From: Ignavibacteria bacterium | Lineage (GTDB): Bacteria > Bacteroidota > Ignavibacteria > UBA10030 > SZUA-254 | Assembly (NCBI GenBank): GCA_016178595.1 | Contig: JACOSY010000059.1 | Span: 1 to 64,000, forward strand | Reading direction: 5' to 3' | Length of the DNA: 64,000 nucleotides | Part shown: positions 17,362 through 26,407 of the stretch, one piece after another | How positions within the stretch are numbered: the stretch's first letter is position 1 | Layout of the letters: every line of letters begins with the position of its first letter | Translations under genes and position numbers: made by a program | The notes under the pieces: model-generated | Database searches by the model: none | What the model saw: the letters and a program-made list of their open reading frames with translations, nothing else | Told to the model about the DNA's origin: nothing

Positions 17362-18237
17362 ATGGCAGATCAACACGAAGAGAAATATCTTGAGTTCGCT
17401 GCCGCCTACGTTCTTAGTGCGTTAGACGGCGACGAGCTGCGCGAGTTCGAAACACACGTGAAGACTGGATGCACAACCTGTGCATCCGAGATTGTACGAC
17501 TTGCAGACGCAGCAGCCATTCTCCCGATGGGATTACAGCAGACGGAACCATCGCAGGACTTGAAAGAACGCATCATGTTCTCGGTGCAGCTTGCGCAGGT
17601 GGCTAAGGCAACATTCCAACCTGAAACCGCCGACGAGAAGGAAGGCGAGCTTGCCGAGGCTCCGGCGCCGGTGAAAGTTCGCCGCAAACCTGTATGGCGT
17701 CCATGGTTCTCCTACGGACTTTCTTTCGCAATGATTGTGATGCTTGTTGGCTTTTTTGCCTATATCAGTTCACTGTTCAGGACAATCCAGCAGCAGGACG
17801 ATTACATCGTCAGCCAGCGGATTTACATCGTGGAGCTCAGGGATTCTCTCCAACGTCTAGCGGAAATCGTGAACGTCCTGGAATCCCGCCAGATCGAGAT
17901 CGTGACGATGGCCGGACTTAAACCCGATTCGATCGGGTATGGCAAGATTATATGGGATCCGATCAAACGAGTGGCGATCCTGCATGTCTCCAACTTGCCG
18001 CCTGTGCCGGAGAACAAAGAGTACCAGCTTTGGGTGATCAGAGATCGGAAGCCTATCAGTGCAGGTGTGTTTGCGGTAAGGAATGAAAAAGATAAGCAGA
18101 ACTTCTTCAAAGTGCAGTCGATCAATGTGCCCGACAGAACCGGTGTGAACGCCTTCGCCGTTACGTTGGAACCAAGGGGCGGCGTTCCCCAGCCGACCGG
18201 TGAGATGTATCTCCTCGGAAAGGTCTCAGCTCAATAA
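17362..18237 (+). CDS. Membrane anti-sigma factor with RskA-type C-terminal domain
   Basis: A 291-residue partner of the preceding sigma factor. The cytoplasmic N-terminus has the zinc-binding anti-sigma pattern H-x3-C-x2-C (HVKTGCTTC, about residues 32-40). One transmembrane helix lies at about 113-137 (YGLSFAMIVMLVGFFAYISS), then a short coiled coil (about 140-175) and a periplasmic RskA-like domain (PPVPENKEYQLWVI, VNAFAVTLEPRGGVPQPTG). The signal that releases the sigma factor is likely sensed outside the cytoplasm or by zinc or thiol change (inference from family). It converges closely on the DPP III gene. Confidence 0.85.
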   Translation: MADQHEEKYLEFAAAYVLSALDGDELREFETHVKTGCTTCASEIVRLADAAAILPMGLQQTEPSQDLKERIMFSVQLAQVAKATFQPETADEKEGELAEAPAPVKVRRKPVWRPWFSYGLSFAMIVMLVGFFAYISSLFRTIQQQDDYIVSQRIYIVELRDSLQRLAEIVNVLESRQIEIVTMAGLKPDSIGYGKIIWDPIKRVAILHVSNLPPVPENKEYQLWVIRDRKPISAGVFAVRNEKDKQNFFKVQSINVPDRTGVNAFAVTLEPRGGVPQPTGEMYLLGKVSAQ

Positions 18238-18264
18238 CACCGCCGGAGTGCGGTCCTCCATCTC

Positions 18265-20364
18265 CTAATGTGCTGCGATCGATGATCGCGTTCGCGCAGC
18301 AGCTTTTTCATTTTTGGTGAAGGTCGAGAACTCGATCATCTGCTTCGCAAGATCGAATGGGTAGGAAACCTTCACGTCGACAATCTTTGCTTCCGGATTC
18401 ATCGCCGGTTCAAGATGCGGCTGCACGAATCCATTGTACGAAGCGATGTTCAGCTTGCCCACCCGTTCGAGCACTTCATCCCGGAGCGTTGGATCGACCT
18501 TCAAGCCATACGTGTCGACAAGATTTCTTGCGGCAGCCAAATCCCCCTCTGCTTTGATGCGCATGATTTCCGCAAGAAGCTTACCGGCTGCTTCCCGTGC
18601 CTTGTCATAGTCGATAATGCGGTAATATGTTTTGCCGTTACGCGTCTCCACTTTGACTGCATCGGAATTCTTGATGATGTAGTGCGCGATGAGCTGGCGG
18701 TTTTTCATGTGGTCTTCTTCAAGCTGATCTTTCGATGGGCCAAGTCGCCGCAATTGCGCCAGTGAAACCCGGATCGCCTGCTGGTACATCGTCTCACCGA
18801 TCTTGCGTGCCTCGGTTTTATCCTTCGCGATGCCGATGTCGACGATCTTATCATCCCATGCATTCCAGAGAGCCACGAGATCGGCGCGCGCTTCCTCGAG
18901 TGTATTGTAGTAGCCGGGAAGGAAATCGGCGGGGTCTTTGCCGTTGAGTTTCTCGCTGACTTTTCCGGAGCCATGGCCGATCACTTCGTGCATCGCCGTG
19001 TGCAAATTGTCGGCGCGAGATCCATACGCATCTTGATGATCGATCTCTTCCTGGTCGTACGCGAATTCGTTCAAAAGATCTTTGCCGCTTGATTTCTCGT
19101 TCGCTTCGACGATATTGTGCAGCAGGACGCTCTTACTTCCATACTGCTGGCGAATTGCCTGTTCGTTCGGAAGATTGATGCCGATGGGAGAAATGGGGCC
19201 TGTGCCGCCGGTCTCGATGATCGTGTTGATGACGTTGGCGATTGGCGAGCGCTCGATGTTTGCTTTGTACTCTTCTTTCCACGGCGCATTCGCTTCGAAG
19301 TACTGCGCGTACCTGGCAAGGTTCTGCATCATCTTCGTTTGTTCGGGATCCGTGTAGAAGATGGAAGCTTCCCACTCAGCTTTCTGCGCGCGCGGGTCGA
19401 GGTAGACTTCAATGAAGCCGAGGATGAAATCGACTGCCGAGCTGTCCTTCACCCAGTGGATATTGTATTTCCGAAAATCTTCTTCCTCGCCGGTCTTGAA
19501 GTACTTGACGAGCAGCCGCACGGTCTCTGCCTGATAGTCAGACGAAGCGTAGGGGATTGCCAGTTCCAAATACTTGATGACGGCGCCGAGATCGTCGGCG
19601 TACATGCCCGGCTCCACACCATTTCCTCCTGCTCGCCAGACCTTTTCAACAATCTTTCCATTTTCTTTCACCACTTTTGAATTAAGCGGATACTTCTCAT
19701 GGCCTGTCTTCGCCCACGACTCAACTTCCTTGTAGGTAAGATTATCGCCGTAGAAATTCACGGCGCTGCCTTTGATCCATTCTGCACCCGGTGTCTTGTT
19801 CGTCATCGTCGATTGGAAGGAAGGATCGAAGATAATCGAGCGCAGGCGATTCAATTTCTGGTCGAGTGATTCACCGTTGAGATTGAAGCTCGCACCACTC
19901 TTTTGAGCTGTTGCGCACGCCGTCGTAAACTCCTCGAACGTACACTCGGGAACAACTTTCGTCGACGTGTAACTATCGTAGAATCCGTTGTTAATCCAGA
20001 ACAGTTTCAGGTACTTGGTGATCTTCTGGAGAACCGTCGAATCGATGCCCTGGGAATGCGTGAACGCTTGCTCGAAGAGTTCCCGCACCTCAAGCGCGCT
20101 CGGGTGATGTTGGTCGATCGCGATATCGCGTCCGGCAATTGCAGCACAGTTGAGATAGTAGCCGAAGATTTTTTCTTTCGGAGAAAGTTGATCGAATCCG
20201 TCAGCATAGACTTGGACGACGCGCGCCGGCCCAACACGCTCGAGTGTGTATTTGCGTTGTTCCTGCGTTTGTTCTTTCTTGCCTTCTTTTGTATCTGAAG
20301 AACAGCTCATGAATCCAATCATCGCGATAGAAAAAATGAATGACCACACAATCTGTTTGCCCAT
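18265..20364 (-). CDS. Dipeptidyl-peptidase III-like lipoprotein (M49)
   Basis: A zinc metallopeptidase expected to remove dipeptides from N-termini of short peptides. I start at 20364 (MGKQIVWSFIFSIAMIGF), giving a lipoprotein signal with SCSS; the track start 20550 adds 62 residues with no family match. The mature protein (about 675 residues) carries the M49 signature HEVIGHGSGK (HExxGH) near residue 465 and the third ligand in EEARADLVALWNAW about 50 residues on, so the active site is intact. Similar exported lipoprotein DPP III enzymes occur in Bacteroidota. Monocistronic. Confidence 0.88.
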   Translation of the reverse strand: MGKQIVWSFIFSIAMIGFMSCSSDTKEGKKEQTQEQRKYTLERVGPARVVQVYADGFDQLSPKEKIFGYYLNCAAIAGRDIAIDQHHPSALEVRELFEQAFTHSQGIDSTVLQKITKYLKLFWINNGFYDSYTSTKVVPECTFEEFTTACATAQKSGASFNLNGESLDQKLNRLRSIIFDPSFQSTMTNKTPGAEWIKGSAVNFYGDNLTYKEVESWAKTGHEKYPLNSKVVKENGKIVEKVWRAGGNGVEPGMYADDLGAVIKYLELAIPYASSDYQAETVRLLVKYFKTGEEEDFRKYNIHWVKDSSAVDFILGFIEVYLDPRAQKAEWEASIFYTDPEQTKMMQNLARYAQYFEANAPWKEEYKANIERSPIANVINTIIETGGTGPISPIGINLPNEQAIRQQYGSKSVLLHNIVEANEKSSGKDLLNEFAYDQEEIDHQDAYGSRADNLHTAMHEVIGHGSGKVSEKLNGKDPADFLPGYYNTLEEARADLVALWNAWDDKIVDIGIAKDKTEARKIGETMYQQAIRVSLAQLRRLGPSKDQLEEDHMKNRQLIAHYIIKNSDAVKVETRNGKTYYRIIDYDKAREAAGKLLAEIMRIKAEGDLAAARNLVDTYGLKVDPTLRDEVLERVGKLNIASYNGFVQPHLEPAMNPEAKIVDVKVSYPFDLAKQMIEFSTFTKNEKAAARTRSSIAAH

Positions 20365-20580
20365 GTCGGTATATCTCCACAATGTGTGAGAGCGTGTCGT
20401 GACAATGTAGCGCAGAACGAAACTCTTTGGGATGGAAGTTGCCGTGATGGAATTCAAGATAGTAAAAGAGACGGCAAAAACAAAGAAGTGAAACAGGGAA
20501 ATAAACGAGAAGCAGGTACAAAATATGCGAGGTGACTCACGTAGAGTCACCCCGTCGTATACTGATCGATTGTCGTTCTC

Positions 20581-20847
20581 CTACGTGGACTTTCGCGTGT
20601 TGGCTTCGATGTCGAGGAGAAGGTTGATCGCACCACCGGCTGCATAGAGCAATAGGATGGGGACGATTGCCGCAATGATCGTGCCGCCATATCCTGCAAT
20701 GAGAGATCGGAAGTCCGGCATCTTCATGCCGTCCGAAAAATACTGTATGAAAAATATTACCGCATTCAGAATCCACAGTACACCTCCGAAGAATGCAAGT
20801 CGTTGACAGATGTACGCCGCATTCCGAAGTCCCTTATTGTGATCCAT
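20581..20847 (-). CDS. Small two-helix membrane protein, unknown
   Basis: Eighty-eight residues with two hydrophobic segments (LAFFGGVLWILNAVIFFIQY, about 17-36, and GGTIIAAIVPILLLYAAGGA, about 54-73) and charged ends. I do not recognise the family. A well-formed promoter with a consensus TTGACA -35 lies upstream, and the coding frame shows ordinary codon use, so it is probably real. No operon partner. Confidence 0.6.
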   Translation of the reverse strand: MDHNKGLRNAAYICQRLAFFGGVLWILNAVIFFIQYFSDGMKMPDFRSLIAGYGGTIIAAIVPILLLYAAGGAINLLLDIEANTRKST

Positions 20848-20898
20848 TGTATGACCTCACATTGTGCAACATCAGTGATTTATCGTATTTCGGCTACT

Positions 20899-20927
20899 AA
20901 GGTACGGGATGAATGCAAGAATGTCAA
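20899..20927 (-). promoter_or_regulatory. Promoter for the two-helix membrane protein
   Basis: TTGACA, 17-base spacer, TACCTT. About 50 bases upstream of the start codon. Confidence 0.55.
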
Positions 20928-20993
20928 GTGGGCTGTGAGGTCGAACTGTTTTGGGCGTATTTTAGGGCGAAATACACGGAATTCAATTCGTGC

Positions 20994-21896
20994 TTACCGC
21001 ACAAAGTAATTGATCATCTTCGATACGAGCTTTGCCGCTGTCAGGTCGGGATGATGGAGGCCTTTGATCGGCGCAAGCTCGACGACATCGCACGCCACGA
21101 TTTTTTTTCGACGGCCAAGCTTTCGCAAGAACCTCATCGTCTCGTGCCAGAAGAGTCCGTTCGGTTCGGGTGTTCCCGTTGCAGGCATGATGGATGGATC
21201 GAGGCCGTCGACATCGAACGTGACGTAGACGCGGTCGGAAAGTTTTTCGATGGCGTAGTCGTCCCACTCCTTTACGATCTTCGAATACTTTCCTTGCCGG
21301 ATTTGGTGTGCATACAGTGTGGTGATGCCGGAGCGGCGAATGAACTCTGCCTCCTCGATGCATTGTGCCCGGATGCCGACCTGAACGATCTTCTTCGCAT
21401 CGATGAACTCGCACACGCGAGCCATGACCGATGCATGGCTGAACTTACTGCCCTGATACTCCATCCGTAAATCAGAGTGGGCGTCGATTTGGAGGACGGA
21501 GAGGTCCTTGTACTTCTCCGCACATGCGGCAATGCCGGCCTGTGAGATCGTGTGCTCGCCGCCGAGCATGACAATGAATTTCTTTTCCTGCAGAAGCGAT
21601 CTCGCCGTCTCGTAGATACGATCGAGCGCTTCTTCGTCGATCTTCTTGGCGAAGGAGAGCGGTTTCACAGTCGCGATGCCGAGTTCCTTGTGGATTTCCC
21701 GACCGGTTTCCTCATCGTAGAATTCTACATAACGAGACGCGTCAAGGATTGCCTTCGGTCCGTTTTTCGTACCGGCGCCGTAGCTGACGGTTCGCTCATA
21801 GGGAACGGGGAGGATCACGACCTTCGATCGTGCGAACGTCGAGTATGTGTCTTCGATGCCGAGGAAGTTCGAGTCGATGCCGAGCGTTTTGAACAT
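20994..21896 (-). CDS. speB: Agmatinase (ureohydrolase)
   Basis: Splits agmatine to putrescine and urea in polyamine synthesis. The 300-residue product starts at the ATG at 21896 (MFKTLGIDSNFLGIED); the track start 21962 is upstream of the family match and overlaps the promoter. The binuclear manganese site is intact: GGEHTIS, IDAHSDLR and TFDVDGLDPS supply the His and Asp ligands. The length and the SYGAGTKNGPKAIL segment fit agmatinase better than arginase. Some relatives act on other guanidino compounds, so substrate is inferred. It is divergent from the DUF2085 operon with back-to-back promoters. Confidence 0.88.
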   Translation of the reverse strand: MFKTLGIDSNFLGIEDTYSTFARSKVVILPVPYERTVSYGAGTKNGPKAILDASRYVEFYDEETGREIHKELGIATVKPLSFAKKIDEEALDRIYETARSLLQEKKFIVMLGGEHTISQAGIAACAEKYKDLSVLQIDAHSDLRMEYQGSKFSHASVMARVCEFIDAKKIVQVGIRAQCIEEAEFIRRSGITTLYAHQIRQGKYSKIVKEWDDYAIEKLSDRVYVTFDVDGLDPSIMPATGTPEPNGLFWHETMRFLRKLGRRKKIVACDVVELAPIKGLHHPDLTAAKLVSKMINYFVR

Positions 21897-21943
21897 AGGA
21901 GTGAAACAGAAATGGTGAACGACGTTGGCTATTACGCAGTACG

Positions 21944-21972
21944 AATATAGTGGAATCGACATCGAAAATCAA
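21944..21972 (-). promoter_or_regulatory. Promoter for the agmatinase gene
   Basis: TTGATT, 17-base spacer, TATATT, about 50 bases upstream of the ATG. Confidence 0.65.
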
Positions 21973-22004
21973 TTGTGAAGATTGCACTGTTCATTCCAGC
22001 ATCC

Positions 22005-22033
22005 TTGACTCTCAAGCGTTTTTCCCCTACTTT
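22005..22033 (+). promoter_or_regulatory. Promoter for the DUF2085 operon
   Basis: TTGACT, 17-base spacer, TACTTT. Predicted start near 22040, leaving a very short leader before the ATG at 22052. Confidence 0.6.
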
Positions 22034-22051
22034 ATTCAGAACTTCATCGCA

Positions 22052-22549
22052 ATGAATTCACGACTTGCATATACGGTTCTCCTTGTCGGATCCTTCTTGT
22101 GGTGTGCGTTGCTTGTTCTCGCACCGCTTGTCAGTTCTATACATCCGACGGTCTCACATTTGCTGTACAGCTTTTTCGCTCCGATTTGCCATCAAGACGA
22201 TGCCCGATCGCTGCACATTGCCGGGCACAAACTGGCAGTCTGCATCCGATGCTCGGCAATTTACTTCGGGTTCTTTGCAGGCATACTTGCAGTGTCGAGG
22301 CTTCGGCGATGGATGCGCGTTGTCCCGAAGACTACCTGGCTCGTTGCAATAACTCCGATGATGCTCGATGTATTGTGCGATATCACCGGCATTCATGCGA
22401 GCAATGCAACGACAAGAGTAGTGACAGGCGGGTTCTTCGGCATCATCGCGGCACAACTGATTGTACCCGTTGCTGTGCAAGCTCTTACGGAGGTCGGTCG
22501 ATTCTTTTCACATTCACGAGGAACACTCTATGAATCCAAAACCGGATAA
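22052..22549 (+). CDS. DUF2085 membrane protein
   Basis: A 165-residue membrane protein starting at MNSRLAYTVLLVG; the track start at 21950 overlaps the promoter. It carries the DUF2085 signature: a conserved Cys-His-Gln (FFAPICHQDDARSLHIAG) followed by AVCIRCSAIYFGFFAG. The paired cysteines suggest metal or redox binding at the membrane surface, but the family has no known activity. Hydrophobic segments at about 6-28, 75-92, 105-122 and 130-150. Its end overlaps the next gene by 20 bases, so the two are translationally coupled. Confidence 0.8.
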   Translation: MNSRLAYTVLLVGSFLWCALLVLAPLVSSIHPTVSHLLYSFFAPICHQDDARSLHIAGHKLAVCIRCSAIYFGFFAGILAVSRLRRWMRVVPKTTWLVAITPMMLDVLCDITGIHASNATTRVVTGGFFGIIAAQLIVPVAVQALTEVGRFFSHSRGTLYESKTG

Positions 22550-23063
22550 GACAATCCCGGCTCTTTACGGCGGAATTATTATCGGCCTCGTCTCCTCGAT
22601 TCCGTTTGTCAGCTTTGTCAATTGCTTCTGCTGTGCCGGAATTCTTCTCGGAGGATTCCTCGCGGTTATGTTTTACAAGAACAACTTTACACCCGACACT
22701 CCGCCGTTCACCGCAGGCGACTGCATGACCGTCGGGGTCTTTGCCGGTATCATCGGCGCCATCGTCGAGACAATCTTAAGCGTGATCTTTGTGATGATGT
22801 TTGGAAATATCGCATTGCAGTTCTTGGTTGAATTGTTGAAAAACTCAAGCGTTCAAATTCCGTCTGAGGCGATGAGGAGTCTGGAGGATGCGATCAGAGA
22901 GAGGGCGAACGCTTTTCACATCATGCTGAACTTCTTCTTCGTACTCGTGTTGAATTCTATTTTTGGAATGCTTGGCGGCTTGATTGGCTACAGTATGTAC
23001 AAACCCAAGCAGCAAACGATGATGCCGCCGCCCCCACCGCCTCCGGCGCCGCAACTGTCATGA
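22530..23063 (+). CDS. Membrane protein with proline-rich tail, unknown family
   Basis: Starts at the ATG at 22530 (MNPKPDKTIPALYGG) inside the end of the DUF2085 gene. The 177-residue product has four hydrophobic segments (about 12-30, 33-47, 65-92, 135-155) with a Cys-rich pair, NCFCCAGILLGG, and a short polyproline tail (PPPPPPPAP). It resembles DUF4199/TM2-like small membrane proteins, but I cannot name it. The last bases overlap the start of the peptidase gene (ATGA). Confidence 0.65.
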   Translation: MNPKPDKTIPALYGGIIIGLVSSIPFVSFVNCFCCAGILLGGFLAVMFYKNNFTPDTPPFTAGDCMTVGVFAGIIGAIVETILSVIFVMMFGNIALQFLVELLKNSSVQIPSEAMRSLEDAIRERANAFHIMLNFFFVLVLNSIFGMLGGLIGYSMYKPKQQTMMPPPPPPPAPQLS

Positions 23064-25153
23064 TTGTCGGCAAGTCGATACTTGCGCGGATACTGCTCGT
23101 CGGGGTCATCATTTTCATCGCCACCCTTTCGCTGAGAGCGGAAGATCAGCCTGACACGAGCTACGAGATCATCGGTCATCGTATCCGGTTACATATTTTC
23201 CCTTCACAGAATGGAATTACCTGCATCGACACATTTTCCATACGGCTTCTTCGCAAAGATGTGCATTCGATTCAACTGAGATTTCTTCCGGCGTACGACA
23301 TCGAACAGATTCTGCTCAAAGGAAAAAAGGTCGACTTCAAGCGTGAGCGAGATCGCTTGAACATCGACGATGTGCCGTCGGATTCGGTTGTGCAGTACGT
23401 TCTGTCGTTTTCCGGTCATCTCAATTTTCAGTCCGAGTATTCTTCACTTTCCAAAGATCGAGCGATCCTGCGTGAAGAAGAGATACTTCCATACGGACCT
23501 CGTCGTTTGCAGGATGTACGGATGGATATTATCGTTCCGTCGAGCTGGGATGTGGCCGCGCCGGGGAATCTTAGCACGCGAGAGAGCCTTGCGGATTCGA
23601 CATTGTTCCGGTTCCGGTTGGATGAAACAGTTCCGATGATTGGCTGGATTTGCGCCGGGAAGTTCCAGAGAAGCCGAAGTAGTGATGGAAAAGTTGAAGC
23701 GTACGTGTATGCAGAGGATTCCAGCTACGCGCCGCGCTTGATTGCACAGGCGAGCGAGGTACTGGAGTTCTATAGCCGGCAGTTCCTTCCGTACAGATTC
23801 GGAACATTCAAGATCGTCGAAGTGGAAGATTGGGTTGCGGGAAGAAACGTTCTTGCCATTGCCGTACCGTCGATGGTGATGGTGAAGAAGCTTGCGCTCA
23901 CCACCGACGATAAATTCAACAGGGCCGATGCGATTCTTCCGCATGAGGTTGCCCACCAGTGGTGGCCGATGACGGCGTTTATTCGGGACGAAGACGCAGC
24001 GCTGCTTGCGGAAGGAATGTGTGAGTACTCGGCGCTCCTGTATAACGAGCATACAGGGAAACTCTCCGCGCGAGATTCGCTCAAACATCATCCGCTTTTG
24101 CGATCGCTTCTCCTGCGCATCCAGAAAGGAAAAGATATCGCATTGCAGCAGAAGGCCGACCTGCGTTCAGTCCCGACGCATTACCTGAAGTCATCGTACG
24201 TGCACAATATGCTGAGACGGATCGTCGGTGACTCCGTTTTTTTCCAGCTGTACAGGGAATGGGCACGGCGGTATCTTGGCCGGCGCGGCTCGCAGCAAGA
24301 TTTTCAGGCGCTTGCTGAAGAACTCTCGGGCAGGAAGCTTGGCTGGTTCTTCGAGCAGTGGACGACGAAGCGAGGCGTCCCGCGGATGAAGATTTACAGC
24401 GTCAAGTCGGCGCAACAAGGCTCAGGCTGGGTGACGCGCGGTCGGGTTCGAATGGTCGGGTATGAAAAGTACACGACGTATGTCGATGTCGCCGTTGAAA
24501 CGGCGGGAGGGAAGATGACGAAGACAGGAATCTGGCTCGGCGCGGATAGCGCAGGCACGTACCACAACGATGCGCCGTTCGAAATTACCACCGACGCAAA
24601 ACCAATTCGCGCGCTTCTCGATCCGTCCGGCGATATTCTGAAGATGCAGAAACTTCCGGCAAAGCTCAGCGAACTGCGCGATCCGTCCGACGGCATCATG
24701 ATCGTGGGAACGCGGCAGCACAAGGAATACTTGCTCGGCCTTGCGCAGAAAGATTCGGCATCGATGGACCGTAACTGGTGGTCGCTGGCGATCAAGTACG
24801 ATTCAAGCATTACGCTTGCCGATCTTCAACAAGAGCATGTTTTCTTGTACGGAAAAGCATCGGAGAATAGCGTCGTTGCCGATCTCCAAAATAAATTCCC
24901 TCTGGGGTTCCACGGCGACTCGATCGAGGTGAAGGGTGAAACGATTTACGACTCGACGCTCGCACTCGTGCAGTGCATTGAAAGTCCGTATGTTACGCAG
25001 GGACTTGTCGTGTGGATCGCGCCGATGAGCGAGCATGCCGAGCCGGAGCTCGGTCCCTACGAATCGTCATGGACGGTAATACGAGGGAAGGAGGAGATCT
25101 CTTCCGGAACGTGGGAGGTAACGGATGAGGATTTGGTGGTGGTGGTGAAGTAA
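23060..25153 (+). CDS. M1-family metallopeptidase-like protein
   Basis: A 697-residue exported protein with a signal peptide or N-terminal anchor (about 5-27). After a beta-rich N-domain comes a gluzincin catalytic domain with HEVAHQWW (about residue 295) and the third ligand Glu in AALLAEGMCEYSALL, 18 residues after the second His, as in M1 enzymes. The substrate-anchoring GAMEN motif of classic aminopeptidases is not visible; the equivalent place reads NVLAIAVPSMVM. It may therefore be an M1-like endopeptidase or act on unusual ends. Third gene of an overlapping operon with two small membrane proteins. Confidence 0.82.
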   Translation: MIVGKSILARILLVGVIIFIATLSLRAEDQPDTSYEIIGHRIRLHIFPSQNGITCIDTFSIRLLRKDVHSIQLRFLPAYDIEQILLKGKKVDFKRERDRLNIDDVPSDSVVQYVLSFSGHLNFQSEYSSLSKDRAILREEEILPYGPRRLQDVRMDIIVPSSWDVAAPGNLSTRESLADSTLFRFRLDETVPMIGWICAGKFQRSRSSDGKVEAYVYAEDSSYAPRLIAQASEVLEFYSRQFLPYRFGTFKIVEVEDWVAGRNVLAIAVPSMVMVKKLALTTDDKFNRADAILPHEVAHQWWPMTAFIRDEDAALLAEGMCEYSALLYNEHTGKLSARDSLKHHPLLRSLLLRIQKGKDIALQQKADLRSVPTHYLKSSYVHNMLRRIVGDSVFFQLYREWARRYLGRRGSQQDFQALAEELSGRKLGWFFEQWTTKRGVPRMKIYSVKSAQQGSGWVTRGRVRMVGYEKYTTYVDVAVETAGGKMTKTGIWLGADSAGTYHNDAPFEITTDAKPIRALLDPSGDILKMQKLPAKLSELRDPSDGIMIVGTRQHKEYLLGLAQKDSASMDRNWWSLAIKYDSSITLADLQQEHVFLYGKASENSVVADLQNKFPLGFHGDSIEVKGETIYDSTLALVQCIESPYVTQGLVVWIAPMSEHAEPELGPYESSWTVIRGKEEISSGTWEVTDEDLVVVVK

Positions 25154-25180
25154 AAAAGTTCTCCCTTCTGAAATCCAAAT

Positions 25181-26398
25181 TCATTTTCCCAGTTTTATCC
25201 TGAACGTCGTCCCTTTCCCAAGCTTGCTATCTTTGACAAAGATCTTTCCCTTGTGGTACGACTCAATGATGCGCTTCGAGAGACTCAAGCCCAATCCCCA
25301 CCCGCGCTGTTTTGTGCTGTAACCGGGACGGAAAATATCCTGCCGCTGTTTCATGTCGATACCTTTGCCCGTATCCTTCACGTCGATGTAGACAGTGCCC
25401 CCCTTCTCGAAGATGAAGAATGTGATCGAGCCTTTGCCATCCTCCATCGCATCGATGGCATTCTTAATGAGATTCTCGATTACCCAGCCGAACAACTCGC
25501 GGTTTATCTTAGCCGTTGGATGATCCTGTGACTCGATCCGGATGTCGATATCCCGCCCGTCGCCGAAACGGGATGGAAGCCGTTGTTTGAAATATTCCAC
25601 AATGGACTGGATGACGTCGGAAAGATCTTCATCCTTTAAGCTCGGCTTCGAGCCGATCTTGGAAAAGCGATCGGTCACGCGCTGGAGCCGGTTGATATCG
25701 CGCTCCATCTCGGCAATGGTTGTCACTTGTTTCGGATCCTGCGCCGCGTACCCCTTCATGATTTCAATCCAACCCATGAGGCTCGAGATCGGCGTGCCGA
25801 GCTGGTGCGCAGTTTCTTTCGACATTCCAACCCAAATATTACTCTGCTCGCTCCGTTTGATGGTGCTGAAACCAACGTAGCCAAGGATAATGAACATTCC
25901 CGCCACAACGATCTCAATGTACGGCAGCCATCGAAGTTTCGTGATCAGTTCCGATTCACCGTAGTGAACATAGCTGACAACGATTGAATCCTGGATCGCA
26001 ACTTTGATGGGCGGATTGTGCGTATCGAGCCGGCGGATGACATCCCGGAAGAATTCTCGTTGCTCTTCAGGAGAGAGTGTCGAATCGAAACGCACGTTCC
26101 GCGCATTCGTGGCGTAGGGGAAGAGGGGATCGCCATGAGCATCCGACAAGACCATCGGGAAGTCAATGGAGCGAATGACTTCGTCGAAGATGAAACTGTA
26201 ATCCGACTGATCGCCGATCTTGTCTGCCGGGCGGTTGGCGATGAACTCGAGCGACTTGGCATAAAGATCGGCGACTTCGCGCTCGCGCTCCAGAAGCTCC
26301 TTGACAAGCTGGCGCGTATAGAGGAGCGTGCCGACAACAATCGCGACTGCGATGACGATGAGGACAATCTTGATATTCGCTGAACGCGGAGTTTGCAT
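25181..26398 (-). CDS. Membrane sensor histidine kinase without adjacent regulator
   Basis: A 405-residue kinase. Transmembrane helices lie at about 8-27 and 150-172, flanking a roughly 120-residue extracytoplasmic sensor region that I cannot assign. No HAMP is obvious. The dimerisation/H-box is ETAHQLGTPISSLMGWIEIM; the ATPase part has the N-box WVIENLIKNAIDAMEDG, DTGKGID and the G2 box GWGLGLSLSKRIIESY. All catalytic parts are present. It lies 9 bases downstream of purA on the same strand and has no response regulator beside it. Confidence 0.88.
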   Translation of the reverse strand: MQTPRSANIKIVLIVIAVAIVVGTLLYTRQLVKELLEREREVADLYAKSLEFIANRPADKIGDQSDYSFIFDEVIRSIDFPMVLSDAHGDPLFPYATNARNVRFDSTLSPEEQREFFRDVIRRLDTHNPPIKVAIQDSIVVSYVHYGESELITKLRWLPYIEIVVAGMFIILGYVGFSTIKRSEQSNIWVGMSKETAHQLGTPISSLMGWIEIMKGYAAQDPKQVTTIAEMERDINRLQRVTDRFSKIGSKPSLKDEDLSDVIQSIVEYFKQRLPSRFGDGRDIDIRIESQDHPTAKINRELFGWVIENLIKNAIDAMEDGKGSITFFIFEKGGTVYIDVKDTGKGIDMKQRQDIFRPGYSTKQRGWGLGLSLSKRIIESYHKGKIFVKDSKLGKGTTFRIKLGK

Positions 26399-26407
26399 TG
26401 CTGTTGT

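Noticed and set aside
18238-18264. ACCGC/GCGGT hairpin between convergent genes as a terminator
   Set aside because: Five-base stem with no T-run on either side.
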